Virus record (IMG/VR): IMGVR_UViG_3300037485_001293
Location: 1-35,791 of that record
From: a virus
Length of the DNA stretch: 35,791 nucleotides
Direction: 5' to 3' (one strand)
Shown here: in pieces, positions 16,893-24,361 of the stretch
Layout of the letters: the number at the start of each line of letters is the position of its first letter
How positions within the stretch are numbered: position 1 is the stretch's first letter
The notes under the pieces: generated by a model
Databases searched by the model: none
What the model was told of the DNA's origin: nothing
What the model saw: only the letters and a program-made list of their open reading frames with translations
Made by a program: the position numbers and the translations under genes

Positions 16893-18792
16893 TTGCGGTT
16901 TCCTCCGGTGGTGCAGCAGGGGGAGCCCCCTGCGGTGCTTCTTGCGGCGGCTGCTGGGCGGCTGCGGCTTGCGCCTGCTGCTCCTGCTGCTCTGCCTGGG
17001 CTGCGGTCAACAGCTGCTCAATCTTGGTCAAGTACTCGTCGAGGGCCTGGACCTTTTCGTCCGGGACTCCGTCGATACGAGCCTTGAGGTAATGCTTCCG
17101 GGTGCGGTCGTAGGCCAGCGGCAGGTTCATGCGGCGGTCAGGGTCCGGGTAGTCCTTGCCTCGGAGAATCAGCGAGACGGTCTTATCGACCATGTCAATG
17201 TCCGCAGTCTCAAGGTCGCGCTCTTCCTCCACGTCCGGGAGGCTGAGCATCCGCGCAACAACGCCACGGTCGGTGATAATCTTGCGGTCTACCAGTTCCA
17301 GCACTTCAGCAAAGAGTGCCGCTTTTGTCTGGGAAAGTGCGGAGATTGGCTCGCATCGAAGGGCGTATTCTTTGCGGTCCATCTGGATGTCAGACCAGTT
17401 GATCCGCTCAAGCGATCCTTGGCCTGGAGCCAGAATCTCCACTTTCTGTCCGGCTTCAGTCGCTTCTTCGCACGCATCGACGATGAGCCAGCCGATGTCC
17501 ACGTGGAACTGCTGCACGGACTCATGGGCTACGCGGAACCGCGCATCTTCCATGTCGTCATAGACGGTGAGGGCTCGACCCGAAGCTTGGCGTAAGCCAG
17601 CTGGGAGCGTGGACTGCGCAGCCATCTCTGAAATACCGAGGTACTTCAGCATGTTGGTCGCAATCGTATCCTTGTACGCGTACGTGTCCGGGTGGACCGG
17701 CTGCGGGTTGAACGTCCTCGGCTCAGCGCCTGAGTATTCGATGAACGTCCCGATGTCGTTGTCGATGTGCGTCTTACCGAGGGTGCCGGCCTGAACCAAG
17801 ATGTGGCTTCCGCCCATCAGGTTATGCGCCAGCTGAATCTTCTCGCTGAGCCTGTCGTACTCGTCTTGAGCTGACGCAAGCTCCAAGGCCATCGAAGGCC
17901 CGAACACGCCCGAGAGCGTGGCGTTCAGCTTGAGGAATGCAAGGCCCGCGTTCTTGTTGCGCGTCCATGGCAGCGCCTGGAGCGTGCCCGAATTCGTACC
18001 GCCGTTCACAGCGACGACCCGAAGGCCATCGTTCGCATCTGGACCCGACGCAAGATGCGTGGCCTCGTAGACCAGAATCTGGTCCGAGTGTCGCGTTGCG
18101 TTCAGGTAGATCGAATCGTCGTCCGCAGGACGAGAAGCGGCAAGGATAGACGCCCGACGCTCTTCGAGGGTGCCGTAGAGCGACTCGTCGTCGCTGTCGT
18201 CTTCACGGCCAAACATCTCCAGGACAACGGAGCGGTCCATGTAGCAACGATGGTAGAAGCATCGTGGCGTGCCGTAGCGCGACTCGACCTCGCTGATGAG
18301 CAGGTCAAAGATAGGCACGCGCTCGATGACCGGCTGGCCGTCCTGAATGTAGACCTTCACCGCAGCCGTGCCGAAGACGAGCACGTCTAGGATAAGCTGC
18401 GGGTAAATCTTGGCGTAGCTGTTGGCCGCGAACGTGCCGGCCATGAACTTGTCGAGTTGCTTGGCGCGGAAGCGACGAAGGAAGTCTGCACCGACAGTCT
18501 GCGCGCTTGGGAGCGGCATCTGCCGGCACAGCTTCGCTTGCATCGTGTGGATAGCGTTGCGTGCGACGTTGAAATTGACGCGCTCATCCCAGATATTCTT
18601 CGTCGGCATCCCGAACATCTTCAGGTCGGTGCCGTATACCTGGGCAGCTCGCTGCCACATCTGACGGCGGTACGATGACTCGTTTCGGATGTCATTAACC
18701 GCACCGATGACTGCGCCTCCGGGGTTCTCATCTTGCTGATAGAGAAGCCACCACGCTTCAGTCGTGTCGGAAATACTCGCCATATAGGCCAA
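16885..18792 (-). CDS. portal protein
   Basis: 635 aa from TTG 18792, or 632 aa from the in-frame ATG at 18783; neither has an ideal ribosome site, so the start is uncertain. The N-terminal region is helical with WWLLYQQ and DERVNFNVARNAIHTMQAKL. The core shows typical portal sequence: DVLVFGTAAVKVYIQDGQPV, RVPIFDLLISEVESRYG, then ELASAQDEYDRLSEKIQ and ISEMAAQSTLPAGL. The C-terminal 60 residues are Gln/Ala/Pro-rich and low-complexity. Gene order terminase, portal, scaffold, coat supports the call strongly. It forms the dodecameric DNA gate at one capsid vertex. Confidence 0.9.
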   Translation of the reverse strand: MAYMASISDTTEAWWLLYQQDENPGGAVIGAVNDIRNESSYRRQMWQRAAQVYGTDLKMFGMPTKNIWDERVNFNVARNAIHTMQAKLCRQMPLPSAQTVGADFLRRFRAKQLDKFMAGTFAANSYAKIYPQLILDVLVFGTAAVKVYIQDGQPVIERVPIFDLLISEVESRYGTPRCFYHRCYMDRSVVLEMFGREDDSDDESLYGTLEERRASILAASRPADDDSIYLNATRHSDQILVYEATHLASGPDANDGLRVVAVNGGTNSGTLQALPWTRNKNAGLAFLKLNATLSGVFGPSMALELASAQDEYDRLSEKIQLAHNLMGGSHILVQAGTLGKTHIDNDIGTFIEYSGAEPRTFNPQPVHPDTYAYKDTIATNMLKYLGISEMAAQSTLPAGLRQASGRALTVYDDMEDARFRVAHESVQQFHVDIGWLIVDACEEATEAGQKVEILAPGQGSLERINWSDIQMDRKEYALRCEPISALSQTKAALFAEVLELVDRKIITDRGVVARMLSLPDVEEERDLETADIDMVDKTVSLILRGKDYPDPDRRMNLPLAYDRTRKHYLKARIDGVPDEKVQALDEYLTKIEQLLTAAQAEQQEQQAQAAAAQQPPQEAPQGAPPAAPPEETANG

Positions 18793-18815
18793 GTATCCAT
18801 AACCACCGCCTTACT

Positions 18816-20462
18816 TCAAGAGCGGAAGCGGAGATACTTCGACTCGCGTTCATTTTTCTTGCGTATCTTCTTTTCCAATGGATTCCATATTTCTTTTTCT
18901 TCTTTGGTCAACCCCTGGTACCCGTCCTCAAACTCGTTCTGTTGAGGGCTCTCTTCCAGCTCGTGCCACCTTGTCAAAGCCATGCAGATAGCTGGGGCAT
19001 AGTCGGCATGGCGACCATCGCCAGACTTGGCGAGGTCGATGCTGATGCCCGATTGCGTGTACCGGCGGATGACCCGCTGAAGGTCTTGGCGGACGAACGA
19101 GTCAGGTGGAAGCTCCACGTCGCCTATCTCGAACATGGTCCGCAGCGTCAGGTACCGCTTCGTTCGCTCCGTCGAGGTCCAAGCATGAGGCACGAGCACG
19201 AGCCCGACTTGGTTCGCCAAGTCTCGAAGAGCGTCTCCCATGTACTGGTCACTATCCAGTATCGTGACCCTATATGCTTTCAGTATGTGCGCAATCTCTT
19301 GGAGCACAAGTGCTGGGCGCAGGGGATTTACAGGACTTCCGGTCCATTGACGCGCCAAGCAGATGACCTTCTTCTTGCGTCCTGAGCCGGTGGCGACGAC
19401 GAGAGTGAAGCTGTTGCCTCTGGTTGCCGGGTCAATGGCTGCGGTGTACGTCACTCCGGGCTGAGGTGCGGAAGCAATCGGAGATTCCCTCGTGGCACCT
19501 TCAATCATGCTTGTCGTGAAGAGCGCCTCTTCTGGGTCGGCGAACTCCGCTTCGATGTCGGTGCGATAGATGCGAGGGTCGCGCCTCGCAATCTCCAGCT
19601 TCTCTGGCGTCCAGATGATGGGAGCCATGTCATAGGCTGGAGCTTTGACCACGACGCAGTCCCGGCTTGGACGCCCCCACCGTTCTTTCACGAGGTCGTA
19701 AAGGAACCCCATCGGAGCCCACGGCGACGAGATGTAGACGAGCTGCGCTCCTGGCAGGATACGAAGCAGGACGGCGTCTCGAAGGTCGTTGACGGAGACG
19801 GCTGCATCGTCCGAACCCCATCGAGCAACCTCGTCGAGGATGACGCCGGCAGACCAGCGTGCCACAAGCGACGTACCGGCCTTACTGGATGCGACGACCT
19901 TGATCTCCACGGGCCGCCCTGACGGGTGCCGCATCATCAAGGTGTCGGCTGTCGGAGTCTCAAGGACGAGCTTTGACAGTAGCGGAGACGCCATCGTGCG
20001 GCCTACGATGTGGCCGTAGACGACGTCCGCGAGGTCCTTTGAGAGAGAGACGATGGAGATACGCGGAATCTCTCCAGGGCCTAGCCTTGAGAGGTCCGCA
20101 CGCTGCGACCAATGGACCGCAAGCGCCGCAGCAGATAAGCTCTTCGCGGTACGGATGCCCGAGACAATCGCGAACTCAGACGGCTTCGTCGCTTCTGGAA
20201 CCACGCCGCCAAACGCGCGGAGCACGACCGGGTCATCCGCAAGGTCGCCAAGAGGACGACCATCGGCAACCCGAGCAATGGCGCGTTGAAGCGGGCTAGC
20301 AGTGGTGAGAGCAAAACCAAGAGGAGAGGTGAGCAAACCTTCAAAGTGAACAAGGCTCTTCTCCTCCAGGTTCTGCTTAACCCTGGCTTCGAACGCGCTT
20401 AGAATATCAGCTGACGGGGATTTTGCGTGGGCGTCCACGGCGGCGGATGACGGCTTCTTCAA
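18816..20462 (-). CDS. terL: terminase large subunit (packaging ATPase/nuclease)
   Basis: 548 aa from TTG 20462, chosen because GAGGAG lies 7 nt upstream; it overlaps the previous gene by 56 nt. The ATPase half has a degenerate Walker A SGIRTAKS (101-108), Walker B GVILDE (207-212) with the catalytic Glu, and coupling motif YISSP (243-247). The nuclease half has the three acidic residues expected for an RNase-H-fold cutter: D344 in AIDPA, D403 in ILDSD and D487 in HADYA. It pumps DNA into the procapsid through the portal and cuts concatemers. The P-loop has Ala where Gly usually precedes the Lys. The basic C-terminus (KKIRKKNERESKY) may contact portal or DNA. Confidence 0.93.
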   Translation of the reverse strand: MKKPSSAAVDAHAKSPSADILSAFEARVKQNLEEKSLVHFEGLLTSPLGFALTTASPLQRAIARVADGRPLGDLADDPVVLRAFGGVVPEATKPSEFAIVSGIRTAKSLSAAALAVHWSQRADLSRLGPGEIPRISIVSLSKDLADVVYGHIVGRTMASPLLSKLVLETPTADTLMMRHPSGRPVEIKVVASSKAGTSLVARWSAGVILDEVARWGSDDAAVSVNDLRDAVLLRILPGAQLVYISSPWAPMGFLYDLVKERWGRPSRDCVVVKAPAYDMAPIIWTPEKLEIARRDPRIYRTDIEAEFADPEEALFTTSMIEGATRESPIASAPQPGVTYTAAIDPATRGNSFTLVVATGSGRKKKVICLARQWTGSPVNPLRPALVLQEIAHILKAYRVTILDSDQYMGDALRDLANQVGLVLVPHAWTSTERTKRYLTLRTMFEIGDVELPPDSFVRQDLQRVIRRYTQSGISIDLAKSGDGRHADYAPAICMALTRWHELEESPQQNEFEDGYQGLTKEEKEIWNPLEKKIRKKNERESKYLRFRS

Positions 20463-20685
20463 CGGCTGGCTCCTCTGTAACTTGGGCAGCTTCCGGCAAG
20501 GCCACGGGCAGGCTGAGCATTTCGACGACGTTATCTACCGGGACGAGGACGTTCCCGGACCGAACGAACCCGTTCTGGTAGTAGAGGTCTCGGTGCTTTG
20601 GTCGGTAGAAGGTGGTTGTGATTCGGCTCTCTTCGGATGGATCGGAGACACCACGAAGGAACACGGCACGTTGCAGTTGGAGCAT
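20407..20685 (-). CDS. small basic-tailed protein upstream of terL (hypothetical)
   Basis: 92 aa from ATG 20685, chosen because AAAGG lies about 7 nt ahead; longer upstream sequence in this frame does not look coding. It has a plausible folded part (TTFYRPKHRDLYYQNGFVR, VLVPVDNVVEML) and an AT-hook-like basic tail RRRGRPRK near the C-terminus. It overlaps the preceding 127-aa frame by 151 nt and the terminase start by 56 nt. It could bind DNA and assist packaging, or be the C-terminal part of the upstream zinc-binding protein made by frameshifting. No family recognised. Confidence 0.6.
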   Translation of the reverse strand: MLQLQRAVFLRGVSDPSEESRITTTFYRPKHRDLYYQNGFVRSGNVLVPVDNVVEMLSLPVALPEAAQVTEEPAVEEAVIRRRGRPRKIPVS

Positions 20686-20918
20686 TTGTGAGCCTTTGGC
20701 CTGATGACTGGGAATAGAGCTTCGATGAATTCGATGCTCATGGATTGGGTGTGCTGGTAGTCTGGCGACACGAACTTGATGTCTTTGCCGAACGAATGGA
20801 TTGCCCATCCGGTCATGGCGGCAACGGGCTCAGCGTAGCGTCGCCACCCGTCGCAGTATGCCTTAGCGGTGCTGGTGAACTTGCCGCCTGGGATGCGGCG
20901 TTTGATGGAGTCAGTCAT
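20535..20918 (-). CDS. small protein with CxxC zinc-like motif; 3' end uncertain
   Basis: 127 aa as an open frame, ATG at 20918 with AAGG about 9 nt upstream, overlapping the previous stop. The first 90 residues look real (GGKFTSTAKAYCDGWRRYAE, FGKDIKFVSPDYQHTQS) and end in HKCSNCNVPC, a possible zinc site. The last 35 residues (STDQSTETSTTRTGSF) are Ser/Thr-rich and look like an out-of-frame translation of the overlapping 92-aa gene. Either the two genes truly overlap by 151 nt or a frame change joins them. Function unknown. Confidence 0.55.
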   Translation of the reverse strand: MTDSIKRRIPGGKFTSTAKAYCDGWRRYAEPVAAMTGWAIHSFGKDIKFVSPDYQHTQSMSIEFIEALFPVIRPKAHKCSNCNVPCSFVVSPIHPKRAESQPPSTDQSTETSTTRTGSFGPGTSSSR

Positions 20919-21138
20919 GGGGTGGAGCCTTGGTGCGGCATGATAGGCAAGCGACGAACCGATAGTTTATCTCGTTCTCGAACCTGCGAGCGAACTCGCC
21001 ACACGAGCACTGGACGAGCCAACGCCTGGACGATGACGAGCCCATGTCTTCGAGCAGCTTGATGAGGGTCCACTCGTAGTGCTTGTCGCCTGGAGACTTG
21101 CGGCTCACGGTCTTGAACCGCCTGGGGACTTGGGTCAC
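20911..21138 (-). CDS. zinc-ribbon small protein
   Basis: 75 aa from GTG 21138, whose GTGA overlaps the upstream TGA, with GAAGGAGA just ahead. Upstream sequence in the same frame is Arg/Ala-rich antisense-type translation and was excluded. The C-terminal half has CSCGEF and, 20 residues later, CLSC, a C-x-C...C-x2-C zinc-ribbon arrangement. W/Y-containing segments (KHYEWTLIKLLEDM, RRWLVQCSCG) look like a small folded domain. It sits in a chain of tightly coupled small genes before the terminase. Role unknown, possibly DNA or RNA binding. Confidence 0.6.
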   Translation of the reverse strand: MTQVPRRFKTVSRKSPGDKHYEWTLIKLLEDMGSSSSRRWLVQCSCGEFARRFENEINYRFVACLSCRTKAPPHD

Positions 21139-21473
21139 AGCTTCTCCTTCAGCGCGTCGCACTCTTCCTCGGCGAGCCGGCGAGCCCGGTTGCAGGACTC
21201 GAACGTTAGCTGTGCGTTGTCGCGCTCCGTTCGGACTCGCAACAGCTCCTCTGCGAGCTTCCGCCGGTCCGCGCAGCAATGCCGGTGCCCGTCGCAGGGG
21301 CTGTCGGTGTCGGTGGCTGCGAGCTGTGCGCGGGCCTCGTCGCGCTCTTTTTCGAGCCGCTCCATGATGTGCAGCCGCAAATCGCACACGCCGCGCAACC
21401 TGTCGCGCTCCTCGACGACCTTCGCCGCGAAGGCCGACCACGTGCCCTCTCCGGGTCCATTAAGCGTGCTCAT
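21135..21473 (-). CDS. coiled-coil small protein (hypothetical)
   Basis: 112 aa from ATG 21473 behind GGAGG. It is almost entirely charged helix (VVEERDRLRGVCDLRL, MERLEKERDEARAQL, KLAEELLRVRTERDNAQL), so a coiled coil is expected. A Cys/His-rich break (CDGHRHCCADR) lies in the middle and might bind metal. Start and stop both overlap neighbours by four bases, so translation is coupled. It resembles the adjacent 169-aa protein in style and may be derived from the same ancestor. No function assigned. Confidence 0.6.
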   Translation of the reverse strand: MSTLNGPGEGTWSAFAAKVVEERDRLRGVCDLRLHIMERLEKERDEARAQLAATDTDSPCDGHRHCCADRRKLAEELLRVRTERDNAQLTFESCNRARRLAEEECDALKEKL

Positions 21474-21979
21474 GGCTCGTCCTCCGGGATCAACAGGGCG
21501 CGGATGGCGTCGCGCATGGCTTCCGCGCCTCGCCGGTAGGCGCAGTTGCGGCACGCGCCGCACGGTCCGTCGCCATCCGCGCCGCACCCGACTCCTCGAA
21601 GCACATCTACCTCGGCGCATTTCTGGTCATGTTTATCGCCAGCGATTCTGGCCATGGCCAAAGACGATGCAGCTTCCGCCAGCGCCTCGTCGCGCTCGCG
21701 GGTCATCTGCCCAAGCCGCTCCTCGGCGGTCAGGGCGCGCTCTGCAAGCGCGTGAATCGCGTGCTCGATGGTCTTGTCCAGCTCGATAGGCACGACGCAC
21801 CCGGCGTCTGCGAGCGCACCGTGCGCTCGCTTTAGCATGACTTCGCGGTACGCTAGGTCCGCCCGCAGGCGGTCGTTTTCTGCAAGCTCTTGCTCCAGAT
21901 CATGGACGTACGCGAGGAGCGCGGGAACGTCCGCTGCATCGCAGCGCGCTCGGATGGCGGCTAGGTCGAGGAGCTTCAT
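21470..21979 (-). CDS. coiled-coil protein with C-terminal Cys cluster (hypothetical)
   Basis: 169 aa from ATG 21979 with GGAGG upstream; its stop overlaps the next start (ATGA). Residues of about 20-125 are a long charged helix (LLAYVHDLEQELAENDRLRA, ERALTAEERLGQMTRERD). Near residue 135-150 is a Cys-rich knot CGADGDGPCGACRNC, suggesting metal binding, followed by a short helix. Together with the neighbouring coiled-coil gene it forms a pair of small helical proteins in the leftward unit. No known family was recognised. Confidence 0.6.
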   Translation of the reverse strand: MKLLDLAAIRARCDAADVPALLAYVHDLEQELAENDRLRADLAYREVMLKRAHGALADAGCVVPIELDKTIEHAIHALAERALTAEERLGQMTRERDEALAEAASSLAMARIAGDKHDQKCAEVDVLRGVGCGADGDGPCGACRNCAYRRGAEAMRDAIRALLIPEDEP

Positions 21980-22374
21980 GGCGCGGCCTCCAGTGCGGCG
22001 ACGAGTGCTTCGGCCTGTGTCGACCCATAGAACGAGGGAACGTGCACGAGATCGCGCTGTTCTTTGAAGAATGAGATCGGGACGGACCACCTCTTCGTCT
22101 CGTCCGGCGCGTAGGCGCTGAAGCAGACGGAGATCCGGCACGCGTTCCACGCTTCCCCCACCAACGCGAGCAGGCAGCCAAGCGTGGCGGGGTCGGAAAG
22201 GTCGGGAACGCAGTCCCTCAAGCTATCCGAGTCATACCCATCGGTCCGGTATGTATGACCGTCACAGTTGTTTGATACAACGCGGTAGGTCGGAAGTCCG
22301 TGTACCGTCATCCCATCCATCCAGCGCCAGTGCTTGCACGCTGTGGCGCGACGCCCAAGGTCTTCGATGCTCAT
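21976..22374 (-). CDS. paralogue B of the ACKHW-type small protein
   Basis: 132 aa from ATG 22374. It shares with the next gene upstream the N-terminal pattern LGRRA.ACKH..W..GM, the centre DL.DPAT.GCLL.LV.EAW and the C-terminus EALVAALEAAP, including the same GGAGGCCGCGCC ribosome-site sequence overlapping its end. Proteins of this ACKHWRWM / DPATLGCLL style are familiar as hypothetical proteins in phage genomes, but I know no assigned function. The two copies are the same length and adjacent, so tandem duplication is likely. Confidence 0.65.
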   Translation of the reverse strand: MSIEDLGRRATACKHWRWMDGMTVHGLPTYRVVSNNCDGHTYRTDGYDSDSLRDCVPDLSDPATLGCLLALVGEAWNACRISVCFSAYAPDETKRWSVPISFFKEQRDLVHVPSFYGSTQAEALVAALEAAP

Positions 22375-22769
22375 GGCGCGGCCTCCAGTGCGGCCACGAG
22401 GGCCTCGGCTTCGGACGGGTGCCACGGGAACGTTGAGGACGCAAACACGGTAGTCACATTGACCTGCCCTGGTCCCGCGTTGCGAGTGATTACGCCGAAC
22501 GTCCAGCCGCCGAACCCGTCGTGAACCGGAACCGCGTAGTCGGTCCACTCGTCAGGCCACGCTTCGCGCACCAGATACAGCAGGCACCCCATCGTAGCGG
22601 GGTCGTCGAGGTCGGGCCACACAGGCTCTGGCTCTGAGCTGCCGCAGACGGTTCCTGGAATCCAGACGCCAACGCGACGGCCACTGCTTGAGAGCATCCC
22701 CTGCACCCAGTAGAAGTGCTTGCACGCCAGGGCGCGCCGACCCAACTCATCAGCATCTTGCTTGGTCAT
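22371..22769 (-). CDS. paralogue A of the ACKHW-type small protein, first gene of the leftward unit
   Basis: 132 aa from ATG 22769 behind TTGGAGGAAACC. N-terminal LGRRALACKHFYWVQGM, central DLDDPATMGCLLYLVREAW and C-terminal SEAEALVAALEAAP match the next gene closely at the ends; the middle has diverged. It is the first credible gene reading leftward from the divergent intergenic region, so its promoter should lie between 22770 and about 23200. Function unknown; a role in early-late switching or in host takeover is possible but unsupported. Confidence 0.65.
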   Translation of the reverse strand: MTKQDADELGRRALACKHFYWVQGMLSSSGRRVGVWIPGTVCGSSEPEPVWPDLDDPATMGCLLYLVREAWPDEWTDYAVPVHDGFGGWTFGVITRNAGPGQVNVTTVFASSTFPWHPSEAEALVAALEAAP

Positions 22770-23290
22770 GGTTTCCTCCAAGAAGCATCCGAGCATGTGG
22801 AGAAGAAGCCATCAAGGGAAAAGATACCGACAGTCAACGAATCAGAGAGAGGTCGTAGTGAAGCGTGCAGAGTGCAGATAGGTACCGCAAGTCTACAGGG
22901 AATGTAGAGGCGAGTTGCAGAGTACAAGGAAAGCAAGCAGTGACGAGCCAGTAAGTGTAGGCCGTAGAAGTATCTTTGAAGGGGATGTCGAATCTGACTT
23001 GTATAACACCGTCATCTGTGAGCCTCTGGAACCGCAGGGGAGGTCTGATTCTCTCTCTCATGTCTGCGTTCTGCTACTGGCAAGTACAGAACCAGACGTC
23101 CACGTGCCCCCGGCACTCTAATCGAGAGCCTAGAAGGTACGCGTATTGTTCACGTAACACGGGAACACTGGACGATGGAAAATTTTAGCGGGTTGTCCCC
23201 CCTAGGTCCCCCCACCAAAGAAGTGCATACCGGGGTAAGCTCAACGAATTCGCACACTTAGCGCGTAGGGGCCTTGCGATAACGCTTCCC

Positions 23291-23373
23291 GCGCGTGAGC
23301 GAGTGAGCGCGTGAGGCTCTGAGAGGCACGCGCGTGAGGGAGGCTCTGAGAGGCTCTGAGAGGCTCTGAGAGC
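23291..23373. repeat. tandem 10-bp AGGCTCTGAG repeats
   Basis: Four copies of AGGCTCTGAG occur at 23314-23323, 23341-23350, 23351-23360 and 23361-23370, the last three in perfect tandem. They are flanked by three related GCGCGTGAG / GAGTGAGCGCG words. No gene spans them convincingly. Exact 10-bp spacing puts each unit on the same face of the helix, as in protein-binding iterons. They lie in the divergent control region, so an operator array or secondary origin element is possible. Confidence 0.6.
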
Positions 23374-23482
23374 CATCCGATACACCGCCCCCAATCCAAT
23401 CGCTCACAACACCAACGCACGCGATTGAATCGTGCACAACCTTTCAGGCTCTCTCGTCTCTCATCGGCTTGTCAAGCGTCAC

Positions 23483-23496
23483 TCACTCATGAGTGA
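23483..23496. promoter_or_regulatory. perfect 14-bp palindrome, operator-like
   Basis: TCACTCATGAGTGA is a perfect dyad in the divergent control region about 270 bp before the first rightward gene. Its size and position fit a dimeric regulator site. The cognate protein is unknown; the winged-helix-like and RHH-type proteins of the early unit are candidates. TCAC/GTGA half-sites also occur in the iterons of the replication gene. Confidence 0.4.
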
Positions 23497-23501
23497 CTTC
23501 G

Positions 23502-23544
23502 CCCTATGACTTTTCTGCATAGCACTGACACGATTGTCATAGGG
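23502..23544. promoter_or_regulatory. spaced inverted repeat CCCTATGAC / GTCATAGGG
   Basis: Two exact 9-bp arms at 23502-23510 and 23536-23544 are separated by 25 bp. They follow the 14-bp palindrome directly, so this stretch looks like a control site, either an operator pair or a long hairpin in a transcript. No T-run follows on either strand, so it is not a standard terminator. Confidence 0.4.
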
Positions 23545-23743
23545 ACTATGTGCAATGCTTCCGCTCTCTTAGTCGCTTTCTCGCATTTGACCATGACACG
23601 CGTGCCTTGGTTGCCCTAATTTGGCCCCGCTGCCTTGCATCGTGCCTTGCGAGCGTTTCCCCTGCATATATCCACGGAAAGCAAGTTGGCACGGTCCGTG
23701 CTCAGTATGTTCCGTCCAAGGCGAGCAAGCCTAGGACGAAACC

Positions 23744-23757
23744 GCGCCGGTAGGCGC
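23744..23757 (+). promoter_or_regulatory. GCGCC-loop-GGCGC hairpin before ribosome site (copy 1, loop GGTA)
   Basis: GCGCC (23744-23748), loop GGTA, GGCGC (23753-23757), then TCAGGATATACG and ATG at 23770. The five-base stem is identical in seven early-gene leaders while the loop differs each time, and the stem end is always 12-14 nt from the start codon. This is the most upstream member. Confidence 0.65.
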
Positions 23758-23769
23758 TCAGGATATACG

Positions 23770-24021
23770 ATGGAACGCGATACCCTCTCTGAATGCCTCA
23801 CGTGGGCTGAGTTCCCGGCTTCTGCTGTTTCTCTTTCGGTGACCGACGACGTGTGCGAAGTCCGCGTCGAAACGCTAATCGGATGCACCGTCACATCATC
23901 GGCTGTCGTAGCGTCATTCGCGTCAGAGCGCGCAGCTGTGGCGTATATTTCTTCCGAATTCGGACTGTCGCGGCAATGCCGCGATGGTGACGACGCCCAC
24001 GAAGGATATTGGCTTGCGTGA
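23770..24021 (+). CDS. early small protein 1 (hypothetical)
   Basis: 83 aa from ATG 23770, with AGGA 7 nt upstream and the conserved hairpin before it; longer upstream sequence in frame is basic and unlikely to be translated. The protein has a beta-rich middle (VSLSVTDDVCEVRVETLIG, TVTSSAVVASFAS) and ends with GDDAHEGYWLA. It is the first gene of the rightward unit, so it should be among the earliest expressed. No family recognised; small unrecognised first-early proteins of phages often act on host defence or host takeover, but nothing in the sequence shows this here. Confidence 0.6.
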   Translation: MERDTLSECLTWAEFPASAVSLSVTDDVCEVRVETLIGCTVTSSAVVASFASERAAVAYISSEFGLSRQCRDGDDAHEGYWLA

Positions 24022-24124
24022 CTTCCACCCCCTCATCGCCTATAGGGCGCGCCGATTCATGGTCGGATGAGTGGACCGCTGCATCACGCAGCATTAACGC
24101 GCCTTCGGCGCTAAGGATAAGACC
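24018..24124 (+). promoter_or_regulatory. structured leader copy A (three-way junction plus two hairpins)
   Basis: Begins TGAC (which supplies the stop of the previous gene) and a C-rich tract. Then outer stem CTCAT (24032-24036) / ATGAG (24067-24071) encloses hairpin CGCC-TATAG-GGCG (24037-24049) and hairpin CCGA-7 nt-TCGG (24052-24066). Next comes hairpin GCTGC-ATCAC-GCAGC (24078-24092), then GCGCC-TTC-GGCGC (24099-24111), AAGGA and ATG at 24125. GTGACT and TATAGG are 17 bp apart, so the 5' part could also be a promoter. Two further copies follow downstream. Confidence 0.75.
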
Positions 24125-24361
24125 ATGTCAATCGTATACCGCGTACGGGCCTCTAAGCATCTCTCAAACGGACGCGTCGACACACTTGGAACACTCTATG
24201 AGGGACCATCGCTTCCCGAAGCCACGGACGCCTATGCAGCGTATGAGAAGCCCCGCAATGTAAGGGCGCGCGTCATGGTTGGCCTAACGGAATGGGAGAA
24301 CGAGGGCGGGCTTCTCAAGCATAAGCTTTACGCTTCGTTGTCCGTTCGCCGTGAAGCCTAG
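24125..24361 (+). CDS. early small protein 2 (hypothetical)
   Basis: 78 aa from ATG 24125, ribosome site AAGGA 7 nt upstream inside the repeated leader. Sequence includes ASKHLSNGRVDTLGTLYEGP and a probable beta strand RARVMVGLTEW. The first four codons (MSIV) are identical at DNA level to those of early protein 3, although the rest differs, so the homologous segment shared with that gene ends just inside the coding sequence. No motif, signal or membrane segment. Function unknown. Confidence 0.6.
   Translation: MSIVYRVRASKHLSNGRVDTLGTLYEGPSLPEATDAYAAYEKPRNVRARVMVGLTEWENEGGLLKHKLYASLSVRREA

Larger units (their letters stand above)
22770..23743. other. divergent intergenic region without a confident gene
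   Basis: About 970 bp separate the leftward and rightward units. Short open frames exist on both strands (for example minus 22834-23061) but lack ribosome sites and overlap one another, so none is called. The stretch contains a small hairpin CTACA-GGGAA-TGTAG (22894-22908), two GTCCCCCC repeats (23195-23213), tandem AGGCTCTGAG repeats, a perfect palindrome and a spaced inverted repeat, each listed below. Both major promoters and any control sites are expected here, but I could not define a convincing -35/-10 pair. Confidence 0.6.

Noticed and set aside
22834-23061. 75-aa minus-strand frame in the divergent region
   Set aside because: Hydrophobic and Cys-containing but with no ribosome site, overlapped by equally long plus frames, and the base use is unlike neighbouring genes.
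23314-23370. AGGCTCTGAG repeats as a CRISPR array
   Set aside because: The units are 10 bp and tandem with no spacers, and no cas genes are present.
23469-23562. TTGTCA hexamers as -35 boxes for the rightward promoter
   Set aside because: No acceptable -10 box lies 16-18 bp downstream of either copy.
24032-24071. Three-way junction as a hammerhead ribozyme
   Set aside because: The junction is three-way but lacks the CUGANGA and GAAA core sequences needed for cleavage.
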